The notes beneath the pieces are model-generated. The model did no database searches and had not been told where the DNA came from. It was given only the letters and a program-made list of their open reading frames with translations. From Massilia kyonggiensis (GTDB lineage Bacteria; Pseudomonadota; Gammaproteobacteria; Burkholderiales; Burkholderiaceae_D): DNA of 64,000 nt. The translations under genes were made by a program, and so were the position numbers. Location of the stretch: assembly GCF_024756235.1 (NCBI RefSeq), contig NZ_JANUGY010000004.1, positions 496,001-560,000 of the forward strand, in the 5' to 3' direction. This document shows, piece after piece, positions 44,191 through 53,204 of this stretch; positions within the stretch are counted from its first letter, which is position 1, and each line of letters opens with the position of its first letter.

Positions 44191-45483
44191 ATGCGCGTCA
44201 TCGTACTCGGCAGCGGCGTGGTCGGCGTGACCACCGCCTATTATCTGGCCAAGGCCGGCCACGACGTCACCGTGATCGACCGTCAACCGGGTCCGGCCCT
44301 GGAAACAAGCTTCGCCAACGCCGGCCAGATCTCGCCGGGCTATGCGTCGCCGTGGGCGGCGCCCGGCATTCCGCTGAAGGCCTTCAAATGGCTGTTCCAG
44401 CGCCACGCGCCTCTCGCGATCCAGCCGGACGGCTCCCTCTTCCAGCTCCAGTGGATGTGGGAGATGTATAAAAACTGCGACGCCGGCCGCTACGCCGTCA
44501 ACAAGGAACGCATGGTACGCCTCGCCGAGTACAGCCGCGATTGCATCCGCGCGCTCCGCGCCGAGACGGGCATCGCCTACGAAGGCCGCCAGCAAGGCAC
44601 CTTGCAGCTGTTCCGCACGCAGGCGCAGTTCGACGGCGCCGCCAAGGACATCGAGGTGCTGAAGCAGGCCGGCGTGGCGTTCGACCTCCTGGGACGCGAG
44701 CAGCTCGCCCAGGCCGAACCGGCGCTGGGCAACGTGCGCGACAAACTGGTCGGCGGCCTGCGCCTGCCGAACGACGAGACTGGAGACTGCCAGCTGTTCA
44801 CGACGCGCCTCGCCCAGATGGCGCGCGAGCTCGGGGTGCGCTTCCAGTTCGATACCGCGATCGAACGTCTCGACATCGCCAATGGCCAGATCACCGGCGT
44901 GCAAACAGACAAGGGCCGTGTGACGGCCGACCGCTACGTGCTGGCCCTGGGCAGCTATTCGCGCCTGCTGCTGAAGGACCAGTTCCGCGTGCCCGTCTAC
45001 CCGCTCAAGGGTTATTCGATCACCGTGCCGATCGTCGATGCGGCGAAAGCGCCCGTCTCCACGATCCTCGACGAGACCTACAAGATCGCCGTGACCCGCT
45101 TCGACGACCGCATCCGCGTGGGCGGCATGGCGGAGATCGCGGGCTACAGCAAGGTCCTGAATCCGCGCCGGCGCGAGACGCTGGAACTCGTCGTGAACGA
45201 CCTGTTCCCGGGCGGCGGCGACGTGGCGCGCGCCACGTTCTGGACCGGCCTGCGCCCGATGACGCCGGACAGCACCCCGATCGTGGGCGCCACGCCCTTG
45301 AAAAACCTGTTCCTCAACACGGGCCACGGCACGCTGGGATGGACGATGGCGTGCGGCTCGGCCAGCGTCATCGCGGACCTCGTGAGCGGCAAGGTCCCGG
45401 CCATCCATGCCGACGACCTGGCCGTGTTCCGCTACGCCGGCACGCGGACCCCGAACGTGCGTGCGGAGCTGGCCAAGGCATGA
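44191..45483 (+). CDS. dadA: D-amino-acid dehydrogenase, small FAD subunit type
   Basis: Oxidises D-alanine to pyruvate, feeding electrons to the respiratory chain from the inner face of the membrane. 430 residues. The FAD fingerprint is at the N-terminus ([21 protein letters not shown], then TVIDRQ). The DAO-fold segments [20 protein letters not shown] and the C-terminal [16 protein letters not shown] are characteristic of DadA. Its stop overlaps the alanine racemase start as ATGA, so the two are coupled. Confidence 0.95.
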   Translation: MRVIVLGSGVVGVTTAYYLAKAGHDVTVIDRQPGPALETSFANAGQISPGYASPWAAPGIPLKAFKWLFQRHAPLAIQPDGSLFQLQWMWEMYKNCDAGRYAVNKERMVRLAEYSRDCIRALRAETGIAYEGRQQGTLQLFRTQAQFDGAAKDIEVLKQAGVAFDLLGREQLAQAEPALGNVRDKLVGGLRLPNDETGDCQLFTTRLAQMARELGVRFQFDTAIERLDIANGQITGVQTDKGRVTADRYVLALGSYSRLLLKDQFRVPVYPLKGYSITVPIVDAAKAPVSTILDETYKIAVTRFDDRIRVGGMAEIAGYSKVLNPRRRETLELVVNDLFPGGGDVARATFWTGLRPMTPDSTPIVGATPLKNLFLNTGHGTLGWTMACGSASVIADLVSGKVPAIHADDLAVFRYAGTRTPNVRAELAKA

Positions 45484-46616
45484 ACGCGGCCGCCCATCCC
45501 TCCCACGTTGCGGCGACCGCCGCCAGCCGGGCCGGCGCGATCCTGACGATCGACCTGGATGCCGTCGCGGCGAACTACCGCCTGCTGGTGGAACGCGCGG
45601 GCGGCGCCGTCGTCGCCGGCGTGATGAAGGCCGATGCGTACGGCCTCGGCATGGCGCAAGTCGCGCCGGCGCTCGTGCGCGCGGGCTGCCGCGTGTTCTT
45701 CACGGCCCACGTCAACGAAGGCATCCGCCTGCGCGGCATCGTCCCGCCCGACAGCACCATCTACGTGCTGCATGGCCCGCCGCCCGGCACCGCCGCCGAC
45801 TTCCCCGAACACGGCTTGACGCCGGTGCTGAACGACCCGGGCCAGGTGCGCGAGTGGAGCGCCCTGTGCGCACGCCTCGGCCGCCGCCTCGCTGCCGCGG
45901 TGCAGGTCGACAGCGGCATGTCGCGCATGGGCCTCGCGCCCGCCGACCTCGACGCGCTGGGCGAACCGCGCGACTGGCTCGCCGCGTTCGACCCGGTCCT
46001 CCTGATGAGCCACCTGGCCTGCGCGGACGTCCCGGATCATCCGATGAACGCGCGCCAGCGCCAGCGCTTCGACGCGATCCGCGCGCAGTTCCCCGCGATG
46101 CCCGCAAGCCTCGCGAATTCGTCGGCCGTCTTCCTCGGCCCGGAATTTCATTACGACCTCGCACGTCCGGGCGCGGCGCTGTATGGCATCAACCCGCAGC
46201 CGGGGCTTGTCAACCCGCTGCGCCACGCCGTGTCGCTGGACGCGCGCATCGTGCAGGTCCGCACGATCCAAGCCGGCGACGCCGTCGGCTACGGCGCACG
46301 CTACGTGGCGGACGGCACGCGCCGCATCGCCACCATCGCCGTCGGCTACGCGGACGGCTGGCTGCGCGCCCTGTCCGGCCGCGGCAGCGCGTACATCGAC
46401 GGCGTGCGCGTGCCGGTCGCCGGCACCGTGTCGATGGACAGCATCACGCTGGACGTCACCGACGTTCCCGAGTTCCGCCTTCAGCCGGGCATGACCGTCG
46501 AGCTGCTGGGGCCGCACCAGCATGTCGACGCGGTCGCGGCGGAGGCCGGGACGATCGGGTACGAAGTGCTGACGCGGATGGGCAACCGGTTCGAACGGCG
46601 CTATCTGGGCGGATAA
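45480..46616 (+). CDS. dadX: Catabolic alanine racemase
   Basis: Converts L- to D-alanine so that DadA can degrade it. 378 residues, PLP-dependent. The cofactor lysine is in [14 protein letters not shown], and the second catalytic base tyrosine is in [15 protein letters not shown] and CWxxSMD-like [11 protein letters not shown] complete the fold. It is translationally coupled to dadA. The 3' end overlaps the convergent NTF2-like gene by 16 bases. Confidence 0.94.
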   Translation: MNAAAHPSHVAATAASRAGAILTIDLDAVAANYRLLVERAGGAVVAGVMKADAYGLGMAQVAPALVRAGCRVFFTAHVNEGIRLRGIVPPDSTIYVLHGPPPGTAADFPEHGLTPVLNDPGQVREWSALCARLGRRLAAAVQVDSGMSRMGLAPADLDALGEPRDWLAAFDPVLLMSHLACADVPDHPMNARQRQRFDAIRAQFPAMPASLANSSAVFLGPEFHYDLARPGAALYGINPQPGLVNPLRHAVSLDARIVQVRTIQAGDAVGYGARYVADGTRRIATIAVGYADGWLRALSGRGSAYIDGVRVPVAGTVSMDSITLDVTDVPEFRLQPGMTVELLGPHQHVDAVAAEAGTIGYEVLTRMGNRFERRYLGG

Positions 46617-47002
46617 TCCAGCAGCGCCGTGCCGTAGGAGTTATCGACGGTACACGCCCAGCGGCCATCGGCTTCGCGCCGGAACACATAGGTCGCGCGC
46701 CGCGTGGCGCTCACCTTTTCTTCTGCCGCCACATAATCGAGCGTGGATTCCATGATGACGAGGGCGGTATCGCCGCCTTCGATCACGTCCATCCGGCCCT
46801 GTCCGACGACGAGGCTGTGCTGCACATACTCGGCGATCCTGACGAACGCGGCGCGGATGTTCTGTTTGCCCGTGACGTTCAGGCCGGGCTTGACGACCAG
46901 CGTCGCGTCGTCCGCATAGAAATCCATCAGCGTGTCGAAATCCTCCGCCGTGATGGCGGCATCGGCGGCGCGGATCAGTCGTTCGAGGGGATGGGGTGTC
47001 AT
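46601..47002 (-). CDS. SnoaL/DUF4440-type NTF2-like protein
   Basis: 133 residues with the NTF2-like cone fold pattern: an N-terminal helix (PLERLIRAADAAITAED), then MDFYADDATLVVKPG and a beta-rich C-terminus ending YGTALLDYP. These proteins act as small enzymes or binding domains and are hard to assign. An AAGGAG ribosome site precedes the ATG at 47002. Upstream lies a hairpin and a short reading frame described separately. It overlaps the end of dadX by 16 bases. Confidence 0.72.
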   Translation of the reverse strand: MTPHPLERLIRAADAAITAEDFDTLMDFYADDATLVVKPGLNVTGKQNIRAAFVRIAEYVQHSLVVGQGRMDVIEGGDTALVIMESTLDYVAAEEKVSATRRATYVFRREADGRWACTVDNSYGTALLDYPPR

Positions 47003-47044
47003 GAGATCTCCTTGGGTTATGCCGTGGAGACCGGTTGTGCTGCG

Positions 47045-47064
47045 GACCCGCCTCCAGGCGGGTC
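47045..47064. repeat. Strong hairpin before the NTF2-like gene
   Basis: GACCCGCCT and AGGCGGGTC form a perfect 9-base stem with a 2-base loop, between the short leader frame and the NTF2-like start. No T-run follows in either direction, so it is not a standard terminator. Confidence 0.4.
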
Positions 47065-47077
47065 GCAGTGAAAAGCG

Positions 47078-47140
47078 TCAGCCCACCATCCGGATGATGG
47101 TGGTAATAATCGCTTGACGGGTGAGATCGGTGCGGTGCAT
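47078..47140 (-). CDS. Possible 20-residue leader peptide rich in Ile/Thr
   Basis: An ATG at 47140 opens MHRTDLTRQAIITTIIRMVG and stops at 47078, 76 bases before the NTF2-like gene. The IITTII cluster and the strong hairpin just downstream resemble an attenuator leader. The ribosome site is poor (GGG about 3 bases before the ATG) and the hairpin has no T-run, so chance is a real possibility. Confidence 0.25.
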   Translation of the reverse strand: MHRTDLTRQAIITTIIRMVG

Positions 47141-47155
47141 TGCCCAATACTAACA

Positions 47156-48187
47156 CTACCGGCGGCAGAGTGCGCTCACCGGGTTGCCGCCTTTCGCCGT
47201 GATGACGCCCAGGCGATACGGGAGTTTGATGTAGTCGTCCACACGCACGGCCGGGTCGTTGCCCTGGAAAAGGTATTCGAGCGGCCGGCACGGATCGATC
47301 GTCATCGTCTGGTCGGCATTCGTGCGTATCATTTCACCGTGCGAGATACCTTCCGACCAGAGCCGTTCGACGTTATCGCTGCCGGCGAACGTATTCATCG
47401 GCGCGGAAGAAAACGGCTCCCATTTTCCATCCAGCCCTTGACTCTTCCAGATGCGGAAGTAGCGCCCTTTCGGAGACATCGCTTCCACCAGCGTGATGTA
47501 CGTATCCGAATTCGCAATCCGGTAGGTATTGCTTGCCTCGAACAAGTCATCCGTCTTTTCGCTGAGGACAGCGACCGTATTGCGGAAACCGTTCGGGAAC
47601 TGGCTCACATCCGTTTCGGACCGCAGCAGACGGCCGTGGTCGTCGGTATTGAACAGATAGCACTTCTTGTCGTCGCAGATCACCCAGAAATCCAGCCAGC
47701 CGTGACCTTGCGGCTCCTTGATGATGTCGGGAACAACCGGGAAGAACGGTTTCGGGGCAGTCCAGGACATCGGATCGCCGATATCGTCCGACGTGGAATA
47801 CAGCGGATCGCCACCCTGGTAGACCAGATACCACTTCTTCTGCGGCGCAAAATAGAAGACCTGCGGCGCGGCGCGATAACCTGGACCCATCGGGGACTTG
47901 TCGAGCGGGACGATGGGCGCGGACGCGGCATCCGACCAGTTGTCGAAGCTGGTGTACGCGAGTCCCCAGCCTTTCGAGCCGGCCGTCGTCATGAACACAT
48001 GGTATTTACCGTTCACGTGGACGATCGACGGATCTTTTACGCCATAAATAGTCTGGTCTGGCACCGGTTGAGGCGATATCAGGGGCGCGCTGGATGTCCA
48101 GTGAAACGCGCCCTTTACAGGCGGCGTGGCGCACCCTGCCAGGGCAGCCGCGATGGTTACTGCGAGAACGTACTTCCCAACTTTCAT
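47156..48187 (-). CDS. GH62 alpha-L-arabinofuranosidase lipoprotein
   Basis: Removes arabinofuranose side chains from arabinoxylan. 343 residues. From the ATG at 48187 it has a lipoprotein signal (AVTIAAALAGC), so it is anchored in a membrane. A longer start at 48199 is possible. GH62 marks are the opening FHWTSSAPLISP, the catalytic-base region GVKDPSIVHVNGKYHVF, WYLVYQGG, and the acid region DDLFEASNTY. It stands alone, 11 kb from the main xylan locus, with somewhat lower GC than its neighbours. It adds the arabinose-removing activity that the main locus lacks. Confidence 0.9.
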   Translation of the reverse strand: MKVGKYVLAVTIAAALAGCATPPVKGAFHWTSSAPLISPQPVPDQTIYGVKDPSIVHVNGKYHVFMTTAGSKGWGLAYTSFDNWSDAASAPIVPLDKSPMGPGYRAAPQVFYFAPQKKWYLVYQGGDPLYSTSDDIGDPMSWTAPKPFFPVVPDIIKEPQGHGWLDFWVICDDKKCYLFNTDDHGRLLRSETDVSQFPNGFRNTVAVLSEKTDDLFEASNTYRIANSDTYITLVEAMSPKGRYFRIWKSQGLDGKWEPFSSAPMNTFAGSDNVERLWSEGISHGEMIRTNADQTMTIDPCRPLEYLFQGNDPAVRVDDYIKLPYRLGVITAKGGNPVSALCRR

Positions 48188-48285
48188 GAACTTCCTCATC
48201 TCCGGCACGTGAACGATTCGGCGTGTATTCTATCTATTCGATGACCTCGAAATGGCATCATTTTCCCGAACGGGAGTAATGAATT

Positions 48286-48876
48286 TCACCGGCCGGCGAG
48301 AGCCAGCGCATCCTCGAGCCGGTCATTCCCCCAAAACATCTCGTCGCCCACGAAGAACATGGGCGCGCCGAAGATGCCCCGGGCCTGGGCGGCGGCAGTG
48401 CGCGCACGCAGCGCCTCCTTGCATGCATCGCCCTGCGCCGCCGCGATGATCGCCCCGCCGTCCACGCCAAGTTCCGCAAGAATGCCGCCGATGACCGCCT
48501 CGTCCCCGATGTCCCGGTCCTCCGCGAAGTTCGCCAGCATGACCCGCTCGCAAAACGCATCCACCCACTGCGTGCCCTCCCCCCGCAGCGCGACCCGCGC
48601 CGCAAGCAGCCCGTTACGCGGAAACGCCGACGGCTGCCGCCAGCGCAGGCCATATTTAGCGCACTGGCGCGCCATGTCGCGCCACACGTAACGCCCTTTC
48701 GCGGCCTGCAGCACGAACGGCGACGTGTCCCACCCCTGCGCCTTGAAGATCGGCCCGAGCAGGAACGGTTTCAAGACGACCCGCACGCCCGCTTCAAGCG
48801 CAAGGCGCCGGATGCGCATCATGCTCAGGTAGCTGTAATTGCTGCCGAAGTCGAACCAGAATTCGATGATGTTCAT
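48286..48876 (-). CDS. DsbA-fold isomerase, 2-hydroxychromene-2-carboxylate isomerase-like
   Basis: 196 residues of the kappa-class glutathione-transferase/DsbA fold. The N-terminal IEFWFDFGSNYSYLS has Ser in place of the DsbA CxxC, the usual sign of HCCA isomerases. FLLGPIFKAQGW and the cis-Pro region GIFGAPMFFVGDEMFWGNDRL also fit. Members act on aromatic degradation products with glutathione. It starts 12 bases after the CmcJ-like gene, so they form a two-gene unit. The real substrate is unknown. Confidence 0.82.
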   Translation of the reverse strand: MNIIEFWFDFGSNYSYLSMMRIRRLALEAGVRVVLKPFLLGPIFKAQGWDTSPFVLQAAKGRYVWRDMARQCAKYGLRWRQPSAFPRNGLLAARVALRGEGTQWVDAFCERVMLANFAEDRDIGDEAVIGGILAELGVDGGAIIAAAQGDACKEALRARTAAAQARGIFGAPMFFVGDEMFWGNDRLEDALALAGR

Positions 48877-48888
48877 GACAAGTTCCCG

Positions 48889-49710
48889 TCAGTCGAAGAT
48901 GAGTAGGCAGCGGATCTCGATGCTCTCGCGCGGCGGCGTGCCGGGCGGCGTGTCCGGATGCGCGAACGCGGCGTGTGGCGTGAAGCATGACATGCCGTCC
49001 AGCGAATCGTACTGTTTGAATAGAAGTACCTCGTCGTACTGCATCGCGTGATAATACGTCCACGCGTGGGCCGGGTTGTACAGCACTTCGAAGATTTCGC
49101 CGGTGCGGGTCGGATAGACGATGTCCGCGGCCACGAGATCCGAACGGTCCACGGTCCGCGCATCGCAGACGGCCAGCGGCGCATCCAGCACCGGCAACCG
49201 CGTCGTGCGCCAAAGATTGACGATGGCATGGCGCGCGACCGACCGGATCCCGTGCGCTTCCATCTCCAGCGCCAGCCTGCGCTGCGCCGACGCCGGTGTG
49301 AAATCGCAATGCACACGCGTGGCCGTGCTGGGACGCTGGCCGTCGCGCGCACCGAACGGCGCCAACGTGCCGGGATCGCGCCTGCGCACGAGATGATCGA
49401 ACACGATGGCGCGGCTCGCCCCGGTGACGGCGCGCGCGAGTTCCTCCATCTCGCGGTAATACACGCGCTGGATCTCGGCACGGTCGCCGAACGACCGCAT
49501 CGCACTCGGCGCGGAGCACAACTGGAAGCCTTCGCGGTCGAGTGCGGGCGGATCGGCCGGGGCGCGTCCGTCGGCGATCGCGACCGGCATCGTGGCGTAA
49601 TGGCCGGTGTCCCACGCATGCCCGCCAGGCGGCGCGAGCATGTAGGTGACAGGTTTGTGTGCTGCGCTTTGCAGGTATTCGAGCGTCGCGCTGACGGGTG
49701 TCGGGTGCAT
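48889..49710 (-). CDS. CmcJ/NvfI-like protein (cephem-methoxylase P8/oxidoreductase family)
   Basis: 273 residues. The blocks VYYREMEELARAVTGASRAIVFDHLVRRRDP, RVHCDFTP and the C-terminal SFTPHAAF-type segment (SCFTPHAAFAHPDTPPG) match the family of CmcJ and fungal NvfI, Fe/2-oxoglutarate-type enzymes or methyltransferase partners of uncertain chemistry. Start at 49710 has AAGGGAA upstream; an alternative ATG at 49746 adds 12 residues and also has a ribosome site. Divergent from a LysR regulator, 99 bases away. Confidence 0.65.
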   Translation of the reverse strand: MHPTPVSATLEYLQSAAHKPVTYMLAPPGGHAWDTGHYATMPVAIADGRAPADPPALDREGFQLCSAPSAMRSFGDRAEIQRVYYREMEELARAVTGASRAIVFDHLVRRRDPGTLAPFGARDGQRPSTATRVHCDFTPASAQRRLALEMEAHGIRSVARHAIVNLWRTTRLPVLDAPLAVCDARTVDRSDLVAADIVYPTRTGEIFEVLYNPAHAWTYYHAMQYDEVLLFKQYDSLDGMSCFTPHAAFAHPDTPPGTPPRESIEIRCLLIFD

Positions 49711-49808
49711 GCGGTTCCCTTGAATGAAGTGGCGAAGAGTCTTCATTACACGTCGTTCCTGCCCTCCGTTCAAACGTTTAAAATGACCGGGTCGCATGCC
49801 CATTCGGC

Positions 49809-50759
49809 ATGCGAACGACCCAATACATGCCGAACCGACTGATCGACCTCCCGCCGCTCGACCTGCTGCGCACCTTCGTCGCGGTGGGCCGCCGCATGAG
49901 CATCACGCTGGCGGCGCGGGACTTGTGCATCGTGCAGTCCGCCGTCAGCCGCCAGGTCCAGGCGCTGGAGACGGCGCTCGGCTGCCGCCTATTCGTGCGC
50001 GCATACCGCAGCATCGAATTCACACCGGAGGGCCGGCACCTGTTCCGCATGGCCGACCCGATGCTGGAACAGCTGGGGTCCGTGGTCGGCACGTTGCGCC
50101 CGCCCGCCGAGCGGCCATGCATCACGCTCACGGCCACCATCGGCGTGACCGCGCTGTGGCTGCTGCCCCGGCTGGGGGCCTTCCAGCGTGCCGCGCCCGA
50201 CATCGACGTGCGCGTGGCCGCCACCAATCGCGTGATCGACCTGGAACGCGACGGCATGGACCTCGCGCTGCGCTATTGCCCGGACGCGGCGGCGCCGGAC
50301 GGCGCGGTACGCCTGTTCAGCGAGATCCTCGTGCCCGTCGCGCATCCGTCGCTGGGCGTGACGGCGATCGAGGATCCGGCCACGTTGCGCCGGCATGTGC
50401 TGATCGATTACGACGACTCTTCGCGTCCTTGGCTGCAGTGGAAACACTGGCTGCGCGCGGCCGGCCACAAGGCCGCTGCGGCCGGCAATGGCCGCCTGCT
50501 CTTCAACCAGTACGACCAGGTCGTGCAGGCGGCGCTGGCGGGACAAGGGGTCGCGCTCGGCCGCCTGGCGCTGATCGGCCACCTGCTCGCGGAAGGCAAG
50601 CTCGCGGTGGCCACCGGCCGGCCGCCGGTGACGACCGATCATGGCTACTGGCTGCTGGAGCGGCCCGGCGCCGGCAGCCGCGCTCTGGCGGCGGTGCGGG
50701 ACTGGATCCTCGCGGAGGCCGCGATGACCATGCGTGACGAAACCTCCATCAAGCCCTGA
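49809..50759 (+). CDS. LysR-family regulator (GcvA-like)
   Basis: 316 residues with the LysR helix-turn-helix (about 17-75, SITLAARDLCIVQSAVSRQVQALE) and a substrate-binding domain (about 95-300). It is divergent from the CmcJ-like/isomerase pair and is the natural candidate to control it. The 3' end overlaps the convergent NhaR-like gene by 11 bases. Confidence 0.88.
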   Translation: MRTTQYMPNRLIDLPPLDLLRTFVAVGRRMSITLAARDLCIVQSAVSRQVQALETALGCRLFVRAYRSIEFTPEGRHLFRMADPMLEQLGSVVGTLRPPAERPCITLTATIGVTALWLLPRLGAFQRAAPDIDVRVAATNRVIDLERDGMDLALRYCPDAAAPDGAVRLFSEILVPVAHPSLGVTAIEDPATLRRHVLIDYDDSSRPWLQWKHWLRAAGHKAAAAGNGRLLFNQYDQVVQAALAGQGVALGRLALIGHLLAEGKLAVATGRPPVTTDHGYWLLERPGAGSRALAAVRDWILAEAAMTMRDETSIKP

Positions 50760-51651
50760 ACAGCTTGTCGCGCGCGAGCGCGCCGATCGCGACCGTGGCC
50801 GGATGGCTCATGCGCCGCTCGGTGGTGATCGCGTAGACCTGCTCGACGACGGCATCGACCGTGCCGAGCGCGACGACATGGTACTGGTCGCATACCTGCG
50901 CCGCGATGACCGACGGCGCGAAGAACACGCCCGCGCCGGATTGGCCGAACGCCTGCATCATCGCGCTGTCGTCGAATTCCCCGATGACGCGGACGTGGAT
51001 GTCGCCGCGCTCCAGCCATTGCAACAAGCGGCCCCGGATCGCGAAGTCCTCGCCGGGGAACAGTACCGGCGCATCGTCCAGGCACGCCGGAAAATCCGTC
51101 CCCAGCCGCGCCGCCAGGTCCGCCGTCGCGAACGCGGTCATCGAACTTTCCCCGAGCAGGTGGTTGTAGGCGCGCACGCTGAAGTGCGCGGGGATCGTCC
51201 GGTCCGCGATGACGAGGTCGAGGCGGTGGACGGCCAGATCGGCCAGCAGGTTGTCGAGACGGCCTTCGCGGCACACGAGCCTGACCGGTTCCTCCAGCTT
51301 CAGCGCCGGCTCCACGAGCCTGCACGCGATCAGCTTCGAGACCGAATCGGCGCACCCCACGCGAAACGGCTGCGGCGACGCGAGCTGGCTGTTCCGCACG
51401 AGTTCCAGCAGTTCATCCCCGGCCGTGAAGATCTGTTCGGCCGAGCGGGCGATGCGCCGGCCGGCCTCGGTCAGCTCGAGATTGCGCCCGGCGCGCCGGA
51501 ACAGTTGCACACCCAGCGTGGCCGCGAACTCGGACAACTGGCCCGAGATCGCATGGGGCGTCAGGTGGAGCTGTGCGGCGGCGGTGGCGATGCTGCCGGT
51601 CTTCGCCACCATCCAGAAGTAGCGCAGGTGCTTGTAGTTGAGTGACGTCAT
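50749..51651 (-). CDS. LysR-family regulator, NhaR-like
   Basis: 300 residues from the ATG at 51651. The N-terminus LNYKHLRYFWMVAKTGSIATAAAQLHLTPHAIS is typical of the NhaR subgroup, which senses sodium/alkaline stress in E. coli. Divergent from terC over a 114-base gap that contains a symmetric element, so terC is the likely target. It overlaps the LysR gene at its 3' end by 11 bases. Confidence 0.87.
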   Translation of the reverse strand: MTSLNYKHLRYFWMVAKTGSIATAAAQLHLTPHAISGQLSEFAATLGVQLFRRAGRNLELTEAGRRIARSAEQIFTAGDELLELVRNSQLASPQPFRVGCADSVSKLIACRLVEPALKLEEPVRLVCREGRLDNLLADLAVHRLDLVIADRTIPAHFSVRAYNHLLGESSMTAFATADLAARLGTDFPACLDDAPVLFPGEDFAIRGRLLQWLERGDIHVRVIGEFDDSAMMQAFGQSGAGVFFAPSVIAAQVCDQYHVVALGTVDAVVEQVYAITTERRMSHPATVAIGALARDKLFRA

Positions 51652-51687
51652 GGCGCTCCCATACATCGAAAAAACCGATGAATGGTG

Positions 51688-51714
51688 AAAGATAACACGA
51701 TTGGTACGATCTTT
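51688..51714. promoter_or_regulatory. Inverted repeat between nhaR-like gene and terC
   Basis: AAAGAT and ATCTTT flank a 15-base spacer, in the gap between the divergent genes. The size fits a LysR-type binding box. A second small repeat, CATCG / CGATG around AAAAAAC, lies at 51664-51680. Confidence 0.4.
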
Positions 51715-51765
51715 ACCTTGCGTCTATAGTGAGATCTCAATCAACGGCAACGATGACCGGGGGCA

Positions 51766-52734
51766 ATGATGAACGGAATCGAAACAATCGCGAGCGGCCC
51801 GATGTGGGCTGGTTTCATCGGATTCGTGCTGGTCATGCTGGCGCTGGATTTGTTCGTGTTCGGCGGCAACAAGGCACACAAGGTCGGCGTGAAGGAAGCG
51901 GGCCTGTGGTCCATCGCATGGGTCAGCATGGCGCTGCTGTTCAACGGCGGCCTGTGGTGGTATCTGAAAACGACGGTCGGCGCCGACGTCGCCGACCAGA
52001 AGGCACTCGAATTCCTGTCCGGTTACCTCATCGAAAAAGCGCTCTCGGTCGACAACATCTTCGTCTTCCTGATGATCTTCACGGCCTTCCAGGTACCCCA
52101 GCAATACCAGCGCCGGGTCCTGGTCTACGGCGTCCTCGGCGCCATCGTCATGCGGGCCGTCATGATCGGCGCGGGCGCGTGGGTCGTCAGCGAATTCAGT
52201 TGGGTGCTGTACGTCTTCGGCGCCTTCCTGCTGCTGACGGGCATGCGCATGCTGGTCGCGGCCGACAAAGAGCCGGACGTGAAGCAGAGCCCCGTGATGC
52301 GCTTCGCACGCAGGCATCTGCGGGTGGCGGAAGGCGACCATGGCGAGAAGTTCTTCGTGGTGGCGAACGGGATCCGCTACGTGACGCCGCTGTTCCTCGT
52401 GCTGCTGCTGATCGAGACGACGGACCTGATCTTCGCGGTGGACTCGATCCCGGCGATCTTTGCCATCACGACGGACCCGTTCATCGTCTTCACGTCGAAC
52501 CTGTTCGCGATCCTCGGCCTGCGTGCCCTGTACTTCCTGCTGATGGACATGGCGGACCGCTTCCACCTGCTGAAGTACGGCCTGGCGATGGTCCTGACCT
52601 TCATCGGCACGAAGATGCTGATCATGCCCTGGTATCACATGCCGGTGCAGGCGTCGCTGACCGTCGTCGCCGTGCTCATCGCCGGCAGCTGTATCGCCAG
52701 CCTGTTCGTCGCGCGCAAGCACGACGCCAAGTAA
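51766..52734 (+). CDS. TerC-family integral membrane protein (Alx-like)
   Basis: 322 residues with about eight membrane helices. Acidic residues in the membrane segments are typical of TerC/Alx proteins, for example LSVDNIFVFLMIF and IETTDLIFAVDSIPAIF. TerC proteins are linked to tellurite resistance and metal (Mn) export. An E. coli relative (Alx) responds to alkaline pH, which agrees with a NhaR-like divergent regulator. I see no yybP-ykoY-type riboswitch in the short leader. Confidence 0.9.
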   Translation: MMNGIETIASGPMWAGFIGFVLVMLALDLFVFGGNKAHKVGVKEAGLWSIAWVSMALLFNGGLWWYLKTTVGADVADQKALEFLSGYLIEKALSVDNIFVFLMIFTAFQVPQQYQRRVLVYGVLGAIVMRAVMIGAGAWVVSEFSWVLYVFGAFLLLTGMRMLVAADKEPDVKQSPVMRFARRHLRVAEGDHGEKFFVVANGIRYVTPLFLVLLLIETTDLIFAVDSIPAIFAITTDPFIVFTSNLFAILGLRALYFLLMDMADRFHLLKYGLAMVLTFIGTKMLIMPWYHMPVQASLTVVAVLIAGSCIASLFVARKHDAK

Positions 52735-52757
52735 CGCTTTTTACTGGAGAACCTGAC

Positions 52758-53195
52758 ATGCGCTCATACCCCAAGAACAGTCCCCGCGCCGCCGGCCGCC
52801 TGCTGGCCCTGACGATGATCGTCGACGGTAACGTCGCCCTCAGCGAGCTGAAAGCGGTCTACCGTTCGCGGATTCTGGACCACATCGCGCTCGACGACGA
52901 TGATTTCGACGCCGTCCTACACGAGTTGTGCAACGACCTGCTGGCGACGGCGCACCACGGCACCGTCCAGGTAGACACGGCGACGATCGACGCCTTCCTC
53001 GACGACGTCGAGTCGCCCGAACTGCGCCGCAACCTGCTGGGTGCCATGTGGCGCCTCGCGGTTGCCGACGGCTGGCTGGCGGATGCCGAAGCCGTCGTGC
53101 TGAACCGGGCCGCGATCCGCTGGGGGGCCGAGTCGGGCTTCGTTACGGCGGATGCTTCGGCCGCGGACGAAGCATCGCGCCTCTCGAAGCATTAG
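52758..53195 (+). CDS. TerB-like or conserved helical protein
   Basis: 145 residues, all-helical in appearance. MWRLAVADGWLADAEAVVLNRAAIRWG recalls the TerB tandem-helix fold, where acidic residues bind metal. A GGAGA ribosome site precedes the ATG 23 bases after terC, so it is likely in one transcript with it. The TerB assignment rests on this short motif and on position. Confidence 0.55.
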   Translation: MRSYPKNSPRAAGRLLALTMIVDGNVALSELKAVYRSRILDHIALDDDDFDAVLHELCNDLLATAHHGTVQVDTATIDAFLDDVESPELRRNLLGAMWRLAVADGWLADAEAVVLNRAAIRWGAESGFVTADASAADEASRLSKH

Positions 53196-53204
53196 CATGG
53201 ACGC

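Noticed and set aside
46641..47291. A frame containing DYYHHHPDGG that looks like a his-operon leader
   Set aside because: No start codon close to the His codons, and the downstream gene is NTF2-like rather than a histidine gene. The overlapping Ile/Thr frame has a proper ATG and is the better, though weak, candidate.
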